Assembly (NCBI GenBank): GCA_946631075.1
Contig: CAMOZS010000001.1
Span: 1-35,093 of the forward strand
Length of the DNA stretch: 35,093 bases
Source: an uncultured Bacillota bacterium
GTDB taxonomy: Bacteria > Bacillota > Clostridia > Peptostreptococcales > Anaerovoracaceae
Direction of reading: 5' to 3'
In this document: piece by piece, positions 1-7,630 of the stretch
Numbering within the stretch: the first letter of the stretch is position 1
How the letters are laid out: every line of letters begins with the position of its first letter
The notes under the pieces: generated by a model
Told to the model about the DNA's origin: nothing
What the model saw: only the letters and a program-made list of their open reading frames with translations
Databases searched by the model: none
Program-made: the position numbers and the translations under genes

Positions 1-547
1 CGTCCAGAGTCAGGACACGTCCGGTCGGGTTGCCCGGGCTGATGCAGCAGATCGCCTTGGTGTTGGGTGTAATGGAAGCTTCGATCAACTCGCGGTCTGC
101 CCATGCGTATCCGTCTTCAGCCTTTGTGGTGATGGGCACCAGCTTGCCGTTGACCTGGTTGCAGAATGTGTTGTAGTTGGTGTAGAAAGGCTCTGCGATC
201 ACGGCTTCTTCGCCGGGGTTGAGCAGAGCGGTGAAGATCATGGTCAGGGCTTCCGAACCGCCGTTGGTGATCAGGATGTCCCCTCTTTCGAATTCCATGT
301 CATACTGTTTATTGTAATCGATGATGGCGTCGACCAGATCCGTTACTCCGCCGGACTCCGCGTAAGCGATGACCTTCTTGTCAAAACCGCGGATGGCTTC
401 CATGAAGCACTCCGGTGTCTCAACGTCCGGCTGACCGATGTTCAGTCTGTAGACCTTCTTGCCCTCAGCCTCAGCTTCAAAAGCGTAGGTGTTGAAGCGG
501 CGGATGGGTGAAAACTGCATTGCGCCAACTCTCTTAGATACTTCCAT
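1..547 (-). CDS. PLP-dependent class I/II aminotransferase, N-terminal part (cut by window edge)
   Basis: The gene continues past the left edge; about 182 N-terminal residues are visible. The segment has the features of a fold-type I aminotransferase of the aspartate aminotransferase-like group: an early LNIGQPD segment, ITNGGSEAL in the cofactor-binding region, a FYTNY segment, and the family motif SPGNPTG near the edge. The catalytic PLP lysine lies outside the window. The substrate cannot be told from this part; aspartate or aromatic amino acids are typical of the group. Two ATGs are available, at 553 and 547. A GGAGG lies 3 bases before the first and 9 before the second, so 547 is the better start. 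It follows tlyA by 56 bases, across a weak terminator-like hairpin. I see no clear promoter. Confidence 0.85.
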   Translation of the reverse strand, partial: MEVSKRVGAMQFSPIRRFNTYAFEAEAEGKKVYRLNIGQPDVETPECFMEAIRGFDKKVIAYAESGGVTDLVDAIIDYNKQYDMEFERGDILITNGGSEALTMIFTALLNPGEEAVIAEPFYTNYNTFCNQVNGKLVPITTKAEDGYAWADRELIEASITPNTKAICCISPGNPTGRVLTLD

Positions 548-580
548 TGTCATTGTCCTCCAATCAAATCCTCAATGATA

Positions 581-604
581 TAAAAAGCACACAGGCAAAC
601 CTGT
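581..604 (-). terminator. Weak intrinsic terminator after tlyA
   Basis: On the minus strand a short hairpin (ACAGG, loop TTTG, CCTGT; 591-604) touches the tlyA stop codon. It is followed after a few bases by TTTTTATAT (about 579-587). The stem is only 5 bp, so termination may be partial and the aminotransferase could be reached by read-through. Confidence 0.4.
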
Positions 605-1404
605 CATTTCAACTCGCGGTGAGACCGTTCCACTACCTGCGAAACGTCCTCCTCGCCCACTGTATTATCGCACAGTTTCTTGGTCATGAAAAGTAGATAT
701 TCAATATTTCCCTTGGTTCCTGTCACGGGGGAATAATCAAGGCCCGCCGGGCTCAGTCCGCACTCTTTTCCGTAGCCGATCACCTGGGAGATGACCTGGC
801 GATGGACGGCCGGATCACGGACGATCCCCTTCTTTCCCACCTGGTCCCTTCCTGCCTCGAACTGGGGCTTGACCAGGGCAACGATCTTGCCCTCCTCGCC
901 CAAAAGCTGTGCCGCCACTGGCAGGACCAGCTTCAGAGAAATGAAGGAAACGTCGATGGAAATAAAATCGTGGTCGGTGCCGACCGCCTCCACGTCCAGA
1001 TAACGGACGTTGGTCTTCTCCATATTGGTCACCCGGGGATCGTTTCGCAGCTTCCAGTCCAGCTGGCCGTAGCCCACATCGATGCAGGTCACGTGGCTGG
1101 CCCCGTTCTTCAGCATGCAGTCGGTGAATCCGCCGGTGGAAGCGCCGATATCCACAGCCTTTGCCCCGTTCAGGTCCAGGCCGAAACACTCCATGGCCTT
1201 CTCCAGCTTGAGCCCTCCCCGGCTCACGTAGGGGCAGGCCGCCTGAATGATGGTGATGTCGGCCTCTTCGTCGACCTTGGTCCCCGGCTTATCGACCCTC
1301 TGCCCGTCCACCATGACCAGGCCGGCCATGATCGACGTCTTTGCCTTTTCCCGCGATTCGAAGAGCCCCCGCCGGGCAGCTACAATATCCAGTCTGTCTT
1401 TCAC
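604..1404 (-). CDS. tlyA: TlyA family rRNA 2'-O-methyltransferase (YqxC-like)
   Basis: 266 residues, the usual TlyA length. An N-terminal S4 RNA-binding domain (about residues 1-60: RLD, SREKAK, GLVMVDGQ) is followed by an FtsJ/RrmJ-like SAM methyltransferase domain. Visible motifs are the SAM-binding segment DIGASTGGFTD (about 85-95), the acidic segment ISIDVSFISL and the catalytic-lysine segment LVKPQFEAG. Characterised members methylate ribose of cytidines in 16S and/or 23S rRNA; which site is used here is not visible. The start overlaps the dxs stop by 4 bases (ATGA), as expected for translational coupling. It is the last gene of the asp23-to-tlyA series. In Bacillus the next genes are argR/ahrC and recN; here an aminotransferase follows instead. 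Confidence 0.93.
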   Translation of the reverse strand: MKDRLDIVAARRGLFESREKAKTSIMAGLVMVDGQRVDKPGTKVDEEADITIIQAACPYVSRGGLKLEKAMECFGLDLNGAKAVDIGASTGGFTDCMLKNGASHVTCIDVGYGQLDWKLRNDPRVTNMEKTNVRYLDVEAVGTDHDFISIDVSFISLKLVLPVAAQLLGEEGKIVALVKPQFEAGRDQVGKKGIVRDPAVHRQVISQVIGYGKECGLSPAGLDYSPVTGTKGNIEYLLFMTKKLCDNTVGEEDVSQVVERSHRELK

Positions 1405-3269
1405 TTCCTGTCTTCGTTCCTTTCTTCCGCGATCCTTGCCGCGATCGATGCTCCGTCCAGTCCGAAAGCCTCATAGAGTTCCTCCTGGCTGCCGTGGGGA
1501 ATGAAGCGGTCCGGCCAGCCCAGATTGACCACGCGGACCTCCTTCTCCGAGAGCAGCCGGCAGATGTGCTCCCCGATCCCTCCGGTGATGATGTTGTCTT
1601 CTACCGTAACGATCATGTCATGCTCCGCAGCGGATCTTGCAAGTTCCTCCTCATCCAAAGGCTGGACGGAGGCCATGTTGACCACTCCGGCCATGATCCC
1701 TTCCTTCTCAAGATGCTCCGCTGCTTTGACCGCCTGAGGGAGCATGGACCCGCAGGCCCAGATCTCAACGTCTTTTCCTTCCCTGATCCTCTGGGCCTTA
1801 CCGGCCTGGAAATCAGGAAGTTCAGGCTCCTGGGGCGCTTCCCCTCTGGGATAGCGGATGGCGCAGGGTCCCTCGCTCTGAGCAGCCCATTCCATCATCT
1901 GCTCCAGCTGCTTAGCCGTCGCCGGGGCCAGGATGGTCATGCCCGGCATGGTCCGCAGGTAGGAGATATCGAAGATCCCGTGATGGGTCTCTCCGTCTGC
2001 TCCCACTGCTCCCGCCCGGTCAAGGCAGAAGACCACCGGAAGCTCCTGCAGGCAGACGTCCTCCATGATCTGGTCGTAGGCCCTCTGCAGGAAGGTGGAA
2101 TAGATGGCCACGAAGGGCTTCATCCCAGCCTTTGCAAGGCCTGCGCTGAAGGTCACGGCGTGCTCCTCGGCTATGCCCACGTCGAAGATCCTTCTGGGGA
2201 AGGTCCGGCTGAACATCTCAAGGCCCGTTCCTTCGATCATGGCCGCGCTGACCGCGGTGATCTTCTGGTCCTGGAAGGCCATCCGCATCAGCTTGTCGCC
2301 GAATACGGCGGACCAGGAGGGTCCTGCCCCCTTCTTCAGGGCCTTGCCGGTCGAGATATCAAAGGGACCGGTGCCGTGGAACCTGCCCGGATCCTTTTCG
2401 GCCGGGGAATAGCCCTTGCCCTTGGTCGTCAGTGTATGGATCAGGACCGGGCCGCCGATCTTGGTGGCGTTCTGGAGGACTTCGCACAGCTCCTTGATGT
2501 TGTGCCCGTCCACCGGTCCGATGTATTTGAATCCCAGTTCCTCGAAGATGACACCGTCTTCCAGGACGGAATATTTGATCTTTTCCTTGGCGTGCTGGAT
2601 CCCGGTGACGATCTCATCGCCGATGACCGGGACCTTGGACATTCCGGTCTTGATCCGGTTCTTAACGGCAGAATAGCCCGCCGTTCCGCTCAGCTTGACC
2701 AGGTGATTGGAAAGGCCTCCGATGTTGGGCGAGATGGACATGCCGTTGTCGTTGAGGACGACGATCATGTCTGTCTCCAGGTGGCCGGCGTGGTTGAAGG
2801 CTTCAAAGCAGAGTCCTCCGGTAAGGGCCCCGTCTCCGATCACCGACACCACCCGGTAGTCCTCCCCTGCCAGATCCCTGGCGGCCGCAAGGCCAAGGCC
2901 AAGGCTGACCGAGGTGGAGCTGTGGCCGGTATCGAAGACATCGTGGTCGCTTTCGCACCGCTTGGGGAATCCGCTCATCCCTCCCATCTGCCGCAGATGG
3001 TCGAACCCATCCATCCGTCCGGTCAGGATCTTATGGACGTAGGACTGGTGGCCCACATCCCAGATCAGCTTATCCTTGGGAGAATCGAAGACCCGGTGCA
3101 GGGCGATGGAAAGCTCCACTACCCCCAGGCTGGAGGCCAGATGTCCTCCGGTCTTGGAAACGGATTCCACCAGAAAATCCCGGATCTCATAGGACAGGAG
3201 TTCCAGTTCGTCATAGCTCATGTTTTTCAGATCGGAAGGAAAGTCGTGTTTCTTCAGGTATTTGCTCAT
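1401..3269 (-). CDS. dxs: 1-deoxy-D-xylulose-5-phosphate synthase
   Basis: 622 residues, full length. DXS condenses pyruvate and glyceraldehyde 3-phosphate with loss of CO2, using thiamine diphosphate and Mg, and is the entry step of the MEP isoprenoid pathway. Visible signatures are DVGHQSYVHKILTGR (about residues 71-85), GHSSTS (115-120), the ThDP/Mg motif GDGALTGG (145-152), the transketolase pyrimidine-domain motif GIAEEHAVTFSAGLA and FCLDRAGAVGADG. The C-terminal transketolase domain is present. The start codon follows GAGGG with an 8-base spacer and lies 2 bases after the ispA stop. The adjacency of dxs to ispA links precursor supply to prenyl chain elongation. The neighbour tlyA is unrelated to isoprenoids and probably just shares the transcript. 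Confidence 0.97.
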   Translation of the reverse strand: MSKYLKKHDFPSDLKNMSYDELELLSYEIRDFLVESVSKTGGHLASSLGVVELSIALHRVFDSPKDKLIWDVGHQSYVHKILTGRMDGFDHLRQMGGMSGFPKRCESDHDVFDTGHSSTSVSLGLGLAAARDLAGEDYRVVSVIGDGALTGGLCFEAFNHAGHLETDMIVVLNDNGMSISPNIGGLSNHLVKLSGTAGYSAVKNRIKTGMSKVPVIGDEIVTGIQHAKEKIKYSVLEDGVIFEELGFKYIGPVDGHNIKELCEVLQNATKIGGPVLIHTLTTKGKGYSPAEKDPGRFHGTGPFDISTGKALKKGAGPSWSAVFGDKLMRMAFQDQKITAVSAAMIEGTGLEMFSRTFPRRIFDVGIAEEHAVTFSAGLAKAGMKPFVAIYSTFLQRAYDQIMEDVCLQELPVVFCLDRAGAVGADGETHHGIFDISYLRTMPGMTILAPATAKQLEQMMEWAAQSEGPCAIRYPRGEAPQEPELPDFQAGKAQRIREGKDVEIWACGSMLPQAVKAAEHLEKEGIMAGVVNMASVQPLDEEELARSAAEHDMIVTVEDNIITGGIGEHICRLLSEKEVRVVNLGWPDRFIPHGSQEELYEAFGLDGASIAARIAEERNEDRK

Positions 3270-3271
3270 AT

Positions 3272-4168
3272 CTATTTCCCTCGGGTCTCCAGCTGTCTTG
3301 CCAGCTTATTGAAGACTTCCGCGTTATCGTAATAGCTGCTCAGGGCGTTCACCGCCGTATCGGTCAGTTCGGTCAGCCGCTGCCGTGATTTCTCCAGTCC
3401 GTAGATGGACGGATAGGTGGACTTCTTGTTTTCCTGGTCCATGCCGGTCTTCTTGCCCATCTCCTCCGCATTGCCGACCACATCGAGGATGTCGTCGCAG
3501 ATCTGGAAGGCCAGACCCAGGTTCTCCGCGTAGATGGTCAGATTCCCCAGCATCTCCGGATCCGTCTTGCCCAGGGCCGCTCCCGCCCGGATGGCGGCAA
3601 CGATCATGGCGGCCGTCTTGTTCAGGTGGATGAAGTCCAGCATCTCCGGCGAACAGTTCTTGTCTTCCGCCTCCATGTCGGCGATCTGGCCGGCGACTAC
3701 TCCCCGGCATCCACAGCCTTTGGTGATCTCATAAGCCGCCCGGATCCTCTTCTTGAGGGCTGCCGGATCGTCCAGATAAAGGAGCATGTCCCTCTGCATG
3801 GCCTCGTAAGCCGCCGACTGCAGTCCGTCTCCCGCCAGGGTCGCCACCGCGTCCCCGTAGACTTTGTGGTTGGTCGGCACTCCCCGGCGAAGATCGTCGT
3901 TGTCCATGCAGGGCAGATCGTCGTGGATCAGCGTATAGGTATGGATGTACTCGATGGCGCAGGCGTAAGGAATGGCTTCCTCGATCTTGCCCCCGCAGAA
4001 ATCGCAGGCCGCCAGCAGGAGGACCGGCCGTATCCGCTTGCCTCCGGCCATCAGGCTGTATTTCATGGATTCAAACAGGGTAATGCTCTTGTGATCGATA
4101 TCCGGCAGAAAATCCGTCAGATGTTCTTCAACGATCTGTTTGTAGTCATCAAAAGTATAATCGTTCAT
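3272..4168 (-). CDS. ispA: Farnesyl diphosphate synthase-type polyprenyl synthetase
   Basis: 298 residues from the chosen start. It joins isopentenyl diphosphate to allylic diphosphates to make geranyl and farnesyl diphosphate, cytoplasmic precursors of undecaprenyl phosphate and quinones. Both aspartate-rich motifs are present: DDLPCMDND (about residues 83-91) and DDILD (225-229). The KRIRP substrate-binding segment (44-48) and GCGCRG are also visible. An in-frame ATG at 4183 would add five residues but has no good ribosome binding site; the ATG at 4168 follows GGGGGGA with about 7 bases spacing, so 4168 is preferred. The length and motifs fit the short-chain (C15) class; a different product length cannot be excluded from sequence alone. 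It lies between xseB and dxs. Confidence 0.94.
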   Translation of the reverse strand: MNDYTFDDYKQIVEEHLTDFLPDIDHKSITLFESMKYSLMAGGKRIRPVLLLAACDFCGGKIEEAIPYACAIEYIHTYTLIHDDLPCMDNDDLRRGVPTNHKVYGDAVATLAGDGLQSAAYEAMQRDMLLYLDDPAALKKRIRAAYEITKGCGCRGVVAGQIADMEAEDKNCSPEMLDFIHLNKTAAMIVAAIRAGAALGKTDPEMLGNLTIYAENLGLAFQICDDILDVVGNAEEMGKKTGMDQENKKSTYPSIYGLEKSRQRLTELTDTAVNALSSYYDNAEVFNKLARQLETRGK

Positions 4169-4199
4169 CGTAAATCCCCCCATTTCAACAAACAGGATC

Positions 4200-4391
4200 C
4201 TATTCTCTGGTCAGCGTTTCGATCTGGGCTGACGCTTCGTCCAGGATCTTCCGGCACTGCTCGTAATACTTCAGACCTTCTTTATAACTTTTGATCGCTT
4301 CTTCAAGCGGTACGTCCTGTCTCTTCAGTTTCTCGGAAGCAGCTTCCAGCTGTGTCAGCGATTCTTCAAACGAAACTTTGCTCTTGGTCAT
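4200..4391 (-). CDS. xseB: Exodeoxyribonuclease VII small subunit
   Basis: 63 residues, within the normal 60-80 range. The protein is a short helical hairpin (SFEESLTQLEAASEKLKRQDVP segment, then LEEAIKSYKEGLKYY) with the family pattern of one large helix, a short turn and a second helix. It binds XseA; together they degrade single-stranded DNA to oligonucleotides in recombination and repair. Its ATG overlaps the xseA stop by 4 bases (ATGA), which supports coupled synthesis of the two subunits. ispA follows after about 30 bases. Confidence 0.95.
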   Translation of the reverse strand: MTKSKVSFEESLTQLEAASEKLKRQDVPLEEAIKSYKEGLKYYEQCRKILDEASAQIETLTRE

Positions 4392-5605
4392 CTTCTATCC
4401 TCCTCATCGATCCCAGTGACCTGTGCCCTGGCGCTTCCCTCCGCCATCCGGACCCTGATCTCCTGTCCCGGGCTCAGCTCTGCTGCCGACCTCAGGATCT
4501 GACCGTCTTCTCCGGTCACTACCGAATATCCCCGCCTGAGGATATCGTAGGGATTGGCTGATTCTATGGCGCTTCTCAGGATCTCGATCCTGTGGGAACA
4601 GTCCCGTATCCTCTGCTCCATCCTCTCGGCCATGGCCTCCGCCAGCCGGTCGGTGTACATCTGATCATATTCGATCCTCCCCCGTATCCCGGATGCAAAG
4701 GCTGCCGGATCCAGGGCGGACAGCCTCTGCCGTCCGATCTCGACCCTGTGCTGGAGGGCCCTGGTCATCTCCTCTCTGTAGTAGAGCAGGTTCTGGCGAA
4801 GCTCGCCCGTATCGGGCACCGCTTTGTCCGCTGCCGCGGTCGGCGTCTCCGCCCGAAGGTCCGCCACGAAATCAGAGATGGTGAAGTCTGTCTCATGACC
4901 TACCGCGGAGATCACCGGGATCTTCGAAGCGTAGATGCTCCGGGCCACGACTTCCTCGTTGAAGGCCCACAGCTCCTCGGCGCTTCCTCCTCCTCTTCCG
5001 GTGATGATCACGTCCACGTCCGGACACCGCTCATTCACTTCATCAATGGCTGATGCGATGTCGGCGGCCGCTGAGGGCCCCTGGACCAGGACGGGAACGA
5101 TCAGTATGCTCACATAGTCGTTCTTGCTCCGGATGATCTTCTGTATATCCCGGACCGCTGCTCCCGTCGGCGAGGTGACGACCGCCACCCTGGACGGGAA
5201 GACCGGTATGGCTTTCTTATGGGCCGGATCGAAGAGTCCCTCCTTCTCCAGCCTTGCCTTCAGCTGCTCGAAGCGGATGGCCAGCTGGCCCATGCCGGCG
5301 GCCTCAAGGTCGGTGATGTTCAGGGAGTACCGCCCACCTCTCTCGTATACCGAGATGTAGCCGGAGGCGATGACTTCCAGTCCTTCATCCAGAGGACAGC
5401 TGATCTGAGGAGCTGTCCTTGCCGGCAGGAAACAGTCGATCCGGGAAGTCTCGTCCTTCAGAGAGAAGTAGATGTGCCCGGAACTGTGGAATCTCAGGTT
5501 GGAGATCTCGCCGACCACCGACACGTCCGAAAGCAGGGGATCATTCTTCAGGACCCGTCCGATGTACTGATTCAGTTGTCCTACCCGGATCGGGTTCAAT
5601 CCCAT
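4388..5605 (-). CDS. xseA: Exodeoxyribonuclease VII large subunit
   Basis: 405 residues, close to the usual 400-450. An N-terminal OB-fold domain (about residues 1-100: VSVVGEISNLRFHSSGHIYFSLKD) precedes the catalytic domain. Family-typical segments are FPSRVAVVTSPTGAAVRDI, IITGRGGGSAEELWAFN and SAVGHETDFTISDFVAD with the following AETPTAAA. A long helical region and a C-terminal RGYSVVTGEDG segment complete the protein. It is the nuclease subunit of exonuclease VII. It overlaps the start-proximal Kae1-like gene by 10 bases on one side and xseB by 4 bases on the other. In Bacillus the gene before xseA is folD; here it is the Kae1-like gene. Confidence 0.96.
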   Translation of the reverse strand: MGLNPIRVGQLNQYIGRVLKNDPLLSDVSVVGEISNLRFHSSGHIYFSLKDETSRIDCFLPARTAPQISCPLDEGLEVIASGYISVYERGGRYSLNITDLEAAGMGQLAIRFEQLKARLEKEGLFDPAHKKAIPVFPSRVAVVTSPTGAAVRDIQKIIRSKNDYVSILIVPVLVQGPSAAADIASAIDEVNERCPDVDVIITGRGGGSAEELWAFNEEVVARSIYASKIPVISAVGHETDFTISDFVADLRAETPTAAADKAVPDTGELRQNLLYYREEMTRALQHRVEIGRQRLSALDPAAFASGIRGRIEYDQMYTDRLAEAMAERMEQRIRDCSHRIEILRSAIESANPYDILRRGYSVVTGEDGQILRSAAELSPGQEIRVRMAEGSARAQVTGIDEEDRR

Positions 5606-6663
5606 AGCAGTTTCCCTCCAAGAAGAGCTGTGCCTACCGCGTTGTCGGTGGCCAGGTCATTCTCGTTGTCGTCAAAAAAGACGATGATATCCTCTTCTTC
5701 CAGCCGGTCGCTGACATAGGACCGGATAAATCTGCTGGAGGATACTCCGCCGGACATGATGATGTCCTTCAGGCCGCTTCGTTTGGCCGCCTGCCGGAGC
5801 AGCTCCACCAGACAGTCGCTGATCCGGACGAAGATCTCCCGGATCAGTTCGTCCCTCACCTGCTGGTCCACGTTGACGATGGACTTGGTCAGGGAAAGTC
5901 TGGACAGCTTGTTCTTGATCTGGGTATCGATCCCCGACAGGTTGATCTGTCCCCCTTCTACTCTGATGGGAGTCAGCATGTTGGTCGCCTTCTTTGTCTT
6001 CATGGCGATCTCATCCATTTTGGCCCCTGACGGGAAGGCGAATCCCATGGCCACTCCGGCCCGGTCAAGGACCTGACCGAAGGAAATGTCCTTGGATCCT
6101 CCGATGATCTGCACATCGTAGAAGGCACCCTCTCCGTGGATCCACTGGAAGCGGTCTCCCCGGATCAGATTATAGGGATCGTATTCTCTGTTCCTGATCT
6201 TAAGCACTTCGCAGGTCCCGCCGGAAAAATGGCAGGCCAGGAACTCGTCCATGCTGGACATCTCCGTATAGGATTTGATGGCCTGGATGTGGCCCTCCTG
6301 ATGGGAGAAGCCGATCACCGGCACATCCAGGACGGCGGCCAGGGACCGGGCGAAGCTTTCCCCCGCCAGGAAACATGGCATATAGGAGCCTTCCTGGGGC
6401 CGGGGCTTGGAGGAAAAGGCGATGCCGCGGATCTCCTCCCGCAGGTCTCCCTCTCCCGAGAATTCCTCCCGGGCCCTTTCGAAGAGTTCCGGAAGATTCT
6501 TCACATGCTGAAACAGAGCATCAGATTGTCTGAGGCCCCGTTCTCCCTGCTTGACATCCAGGAACTTCCTGATGTCGCATACGATATGATCCGGGCTCAG
6601 CACAGCGAGCGATGTTTTATAATTGCTCGTGTCTATGCCCAGGATGTATTCAGGTTCATGCAT
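5596..6663 (-). CDS. Kae1/TsaD-like ASKHA-fold protein of unknown role
   Basis: 355 residues from the ATG at 6663. The fold signatures are those of TsaD/Kae1: an N-terminal phosphate-binding strand (LGIDTSNYKTSLA, about residues 8-20), the metal-binding HQEGH (121-125), SGGTCEV (147-153), GQVLDRAG (196-203), SGGVSSSRF (304-312) and TDNAVGTA (339-346) near the end. TsaD proper transfers the threonylcarbamoyl group in tRNA t6A37 synthesis. This copy differs enough in the segments around the motifs that I would not call it tsaD; a separate canonical tsaD is probably elsewhere in the genome. Older annotations of similar proteins as O-sialoglycoprotein endopeptidase are not supported by what I see. 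The open frame extends to 6786, but those 41 residues overlap nusB and look unlike the family. The nusB stop overlaps this start by 8 bases. Confidence 0.8.
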   Translation of the reverse strand: MHEPEYILGIDTSNYKTSLAVLSPDHIVCDIRKFLDVKQGERGLRQSDALFQHVKNLPELFERAREEFSGEGDLREEIRGIAFSSKPRPQEGSYMPCFLAGESFARSLAAVLDVPVIGFSHQEGHIQAIKSYTEMSSMDEFLACHFSGGTCEVLKIRNREYDPYNLIRGDRFQWIHGEGAFYDVQIIGGSKDISFGQVLDRAGVAMGFAFPSGAKMDEIAMKTKKATNMLTPIRVEGGQINLSGIDTQIKNKLSRLSLTKSIVNVDQQVRDELIREIFVRISDCLVELLRQAAKRSGLKDIIMSGGVSSSRFIRSYVSDRLEEEDIIVFFDDNENDLATDNAVGTALLGGKLLWD

Positions 6664-7057
6664 CGTTTCTTCTGGCAAAAGCTCCGAGGACACCGTGGAT
6701 GAATTTTGATGATTCTCCTGTGCTGTACTTTTTGCCCAGATTGATGGCTTCATTGATGGCAACCGCATCGGGAATATCCTCCGCATAAGTCATTTCGCCA
6801 ATCGCAAGCCGCATGACTGCCAGATCGACTTTAGGCATACGTGTGGTCTTCCATCGCGTGCTGCATCCGTTGATGCTGTCATCGATCTGATGGATGTTTC
6901 TGACGATGTCGGTGAGAAGAGACTGTCCCCGCTCGACGTGATTTCCCGCCAGGCGTTCACCGGCCAGCCGGCGCGCTGTCTCTTCGTTCATTTCTCCTGC
7001 GGCTTCCATTTCGTACAGGATCTGCATCATTATCTCTCTTGCATCATTTCTCGTCAT
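6656..7057 (-). CDS. nusB: Transcription antitermination factor NusB
   Basis: 133 residues, all-helical family of usual length. Recognisable segments are the N-terminal ARE-MMQILYEME helix and the C-terminal conserved block VDLAVMRLAIGEM, IPDAVAINEAINLGKKYSTGESSKFIHGVLG. NusB binds boxA RNA together with ribosomal protein S10 (NusE) and promotes antitermination on rRNA operons. It overlaps the preceding asp23 gene by 14 bases and the next gene by 8, so the three are probably translated from one message. The asp23-nusB pairing is the ordinary Bacillota arrangement. Confidence 0.95.
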   Translation of the reverse strand: MTRNDAREIMMQILYEMEAAGEMNEETARRLAGERLAGNHVERGQSLLTDIVRNIHQIDDSINGCSTRWKTTRMPKVDLAVMRLAIGEMTYAEDIPDAVAINEAINLGKKYSTGESSKFIHGVLGAFARRNDA

Positions 7058-7469
7058 CTGCTGAATCCTCCTGCACCTCGACGATAGTCTGATCCTGTCC
7101 GGCTCCTTTTTCGCCGTCAGGATCCCTCTCTTTGTCCGATGAAAGACCGACCCCCTGCACGTGGATGTTCACTGCGGAAACATCGATCTCCACCATATCC
7201 TTCAGTTCATTCTTCACGTTCTCCTGGATCTCCCAGGCAACGGAAGGAATGTTGCAGCCGTAATCGACGATGACGGAAACATCTACCGCTGTCTCCTCGC
7301 CGCTGCGGCTGACCTTGGTGCCCTTGGCTACGCTCTCTCTTCCCAGAAGGTTCCTGGAGAGAGCGTCGTACATGCCGCCGGCCATACCGAAAACACCTTC
7401 GGTCTTCAGCGTCGCGTTGACTGCGCAGACCGCGACCACCTCGTCCGAAAACACATATTTATCACTCAT
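7044..7469 (-). CDS. Asp23/Gls24 family protein (YqhY-like)
   Basis: 141 residues. The conserved Asp23 core runs from FSDEVVAVCAVNA through a GVFGMAGG segment to VDVSVIVDYGCNIPSVAWEIQENVKNEL and ends with VNIHVQGV. A charged tail follows, rich in Asp, Glu and Lys (about residues 113-141). Members are cytoplasmic or membrane-associated and have been linked to envelope stress; the Bacillus YqhY member has been linked to control of fatty-acid precursor synthesis. The gene next to nusB is usually this one. A stop codon lies directly before the ATG in frame, and GGAG precedes it by about 9 bases, so the start is firm. A good promoter is found 95-124 bases upstream. Confidence 0.88.
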   Translation of the reverse strand: MSDKYVFSDEVVAVCAVNATLKTEGVFGMAGGMYDALSRNLLGRESVAKGTKVSRSGEETAVDVSVIVDYGCNIPSVAWEIQENVKNELKDMVEIDVSAVNIHVQGVGLSSDKERDPDGEKGAGQDQTIVEVQEDSADDEK

Positions 7470-7563
7470 TCATCTATCTCCGGAAGGAAGGCCAAGCCTC
7501 CTCCTGTCATTTCACTCTGATGCTTATTCTTCCCGTCCCGCATTTAACTAACAGGACAGCGCT

Positions 7564-7593
7564 ATTATACCACAGAAAACCGTCTGTAGGCAA
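7564..7593 (-). promoter_or_regulatory. SigA-type promoter for the asp23-nusB-...-tlyA series
   Basis: On the minus strand TTGCCT (7588-7593) and a perfect TATAAT (7564-7569) are separated by 18 bases. Transcription would start near 7556, giving a leader of about 85 bases before asp23. It lies in the only sizeable gap between the CorC-type gene and asp23. Confidence 0.7.
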
Positions 7594-7604
7594 TCGGTGC
7601 CTGG

Positions 7605-7618
7605 GGTCCGGCCGGACC
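7605..7618. repeat. Perfect 14-bp GC palindrome
   Basis: GGTCCGGCCGGACC is a perfect palindrome between the end of the CorC-type gene and the asp23 promoter, 12 bases upstream of the -35 box. It lacks a loop and a T-run, so it does not look like a normal terminator. It might be an operator or incidental. Confidence 0.4.
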
Positions 7619-7630
7619 GGCCATGGCCCG

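Noticed and set aside
1341..3332. Open frame of 663 codons on the plus strand opposite dxs
   Set aside because: It lies fully antisense to dxs, has no family resemblance, and is explained by the GC-rich codon use of the real gene.
5596..6786. Longer version of the Kae1-like protein starting at 6786
   Set aside because: The extra 41 residues overlap nusB in another frame and do not resemble the family; the ATG at 6663 begins just before the conserved LGIDTS strand.
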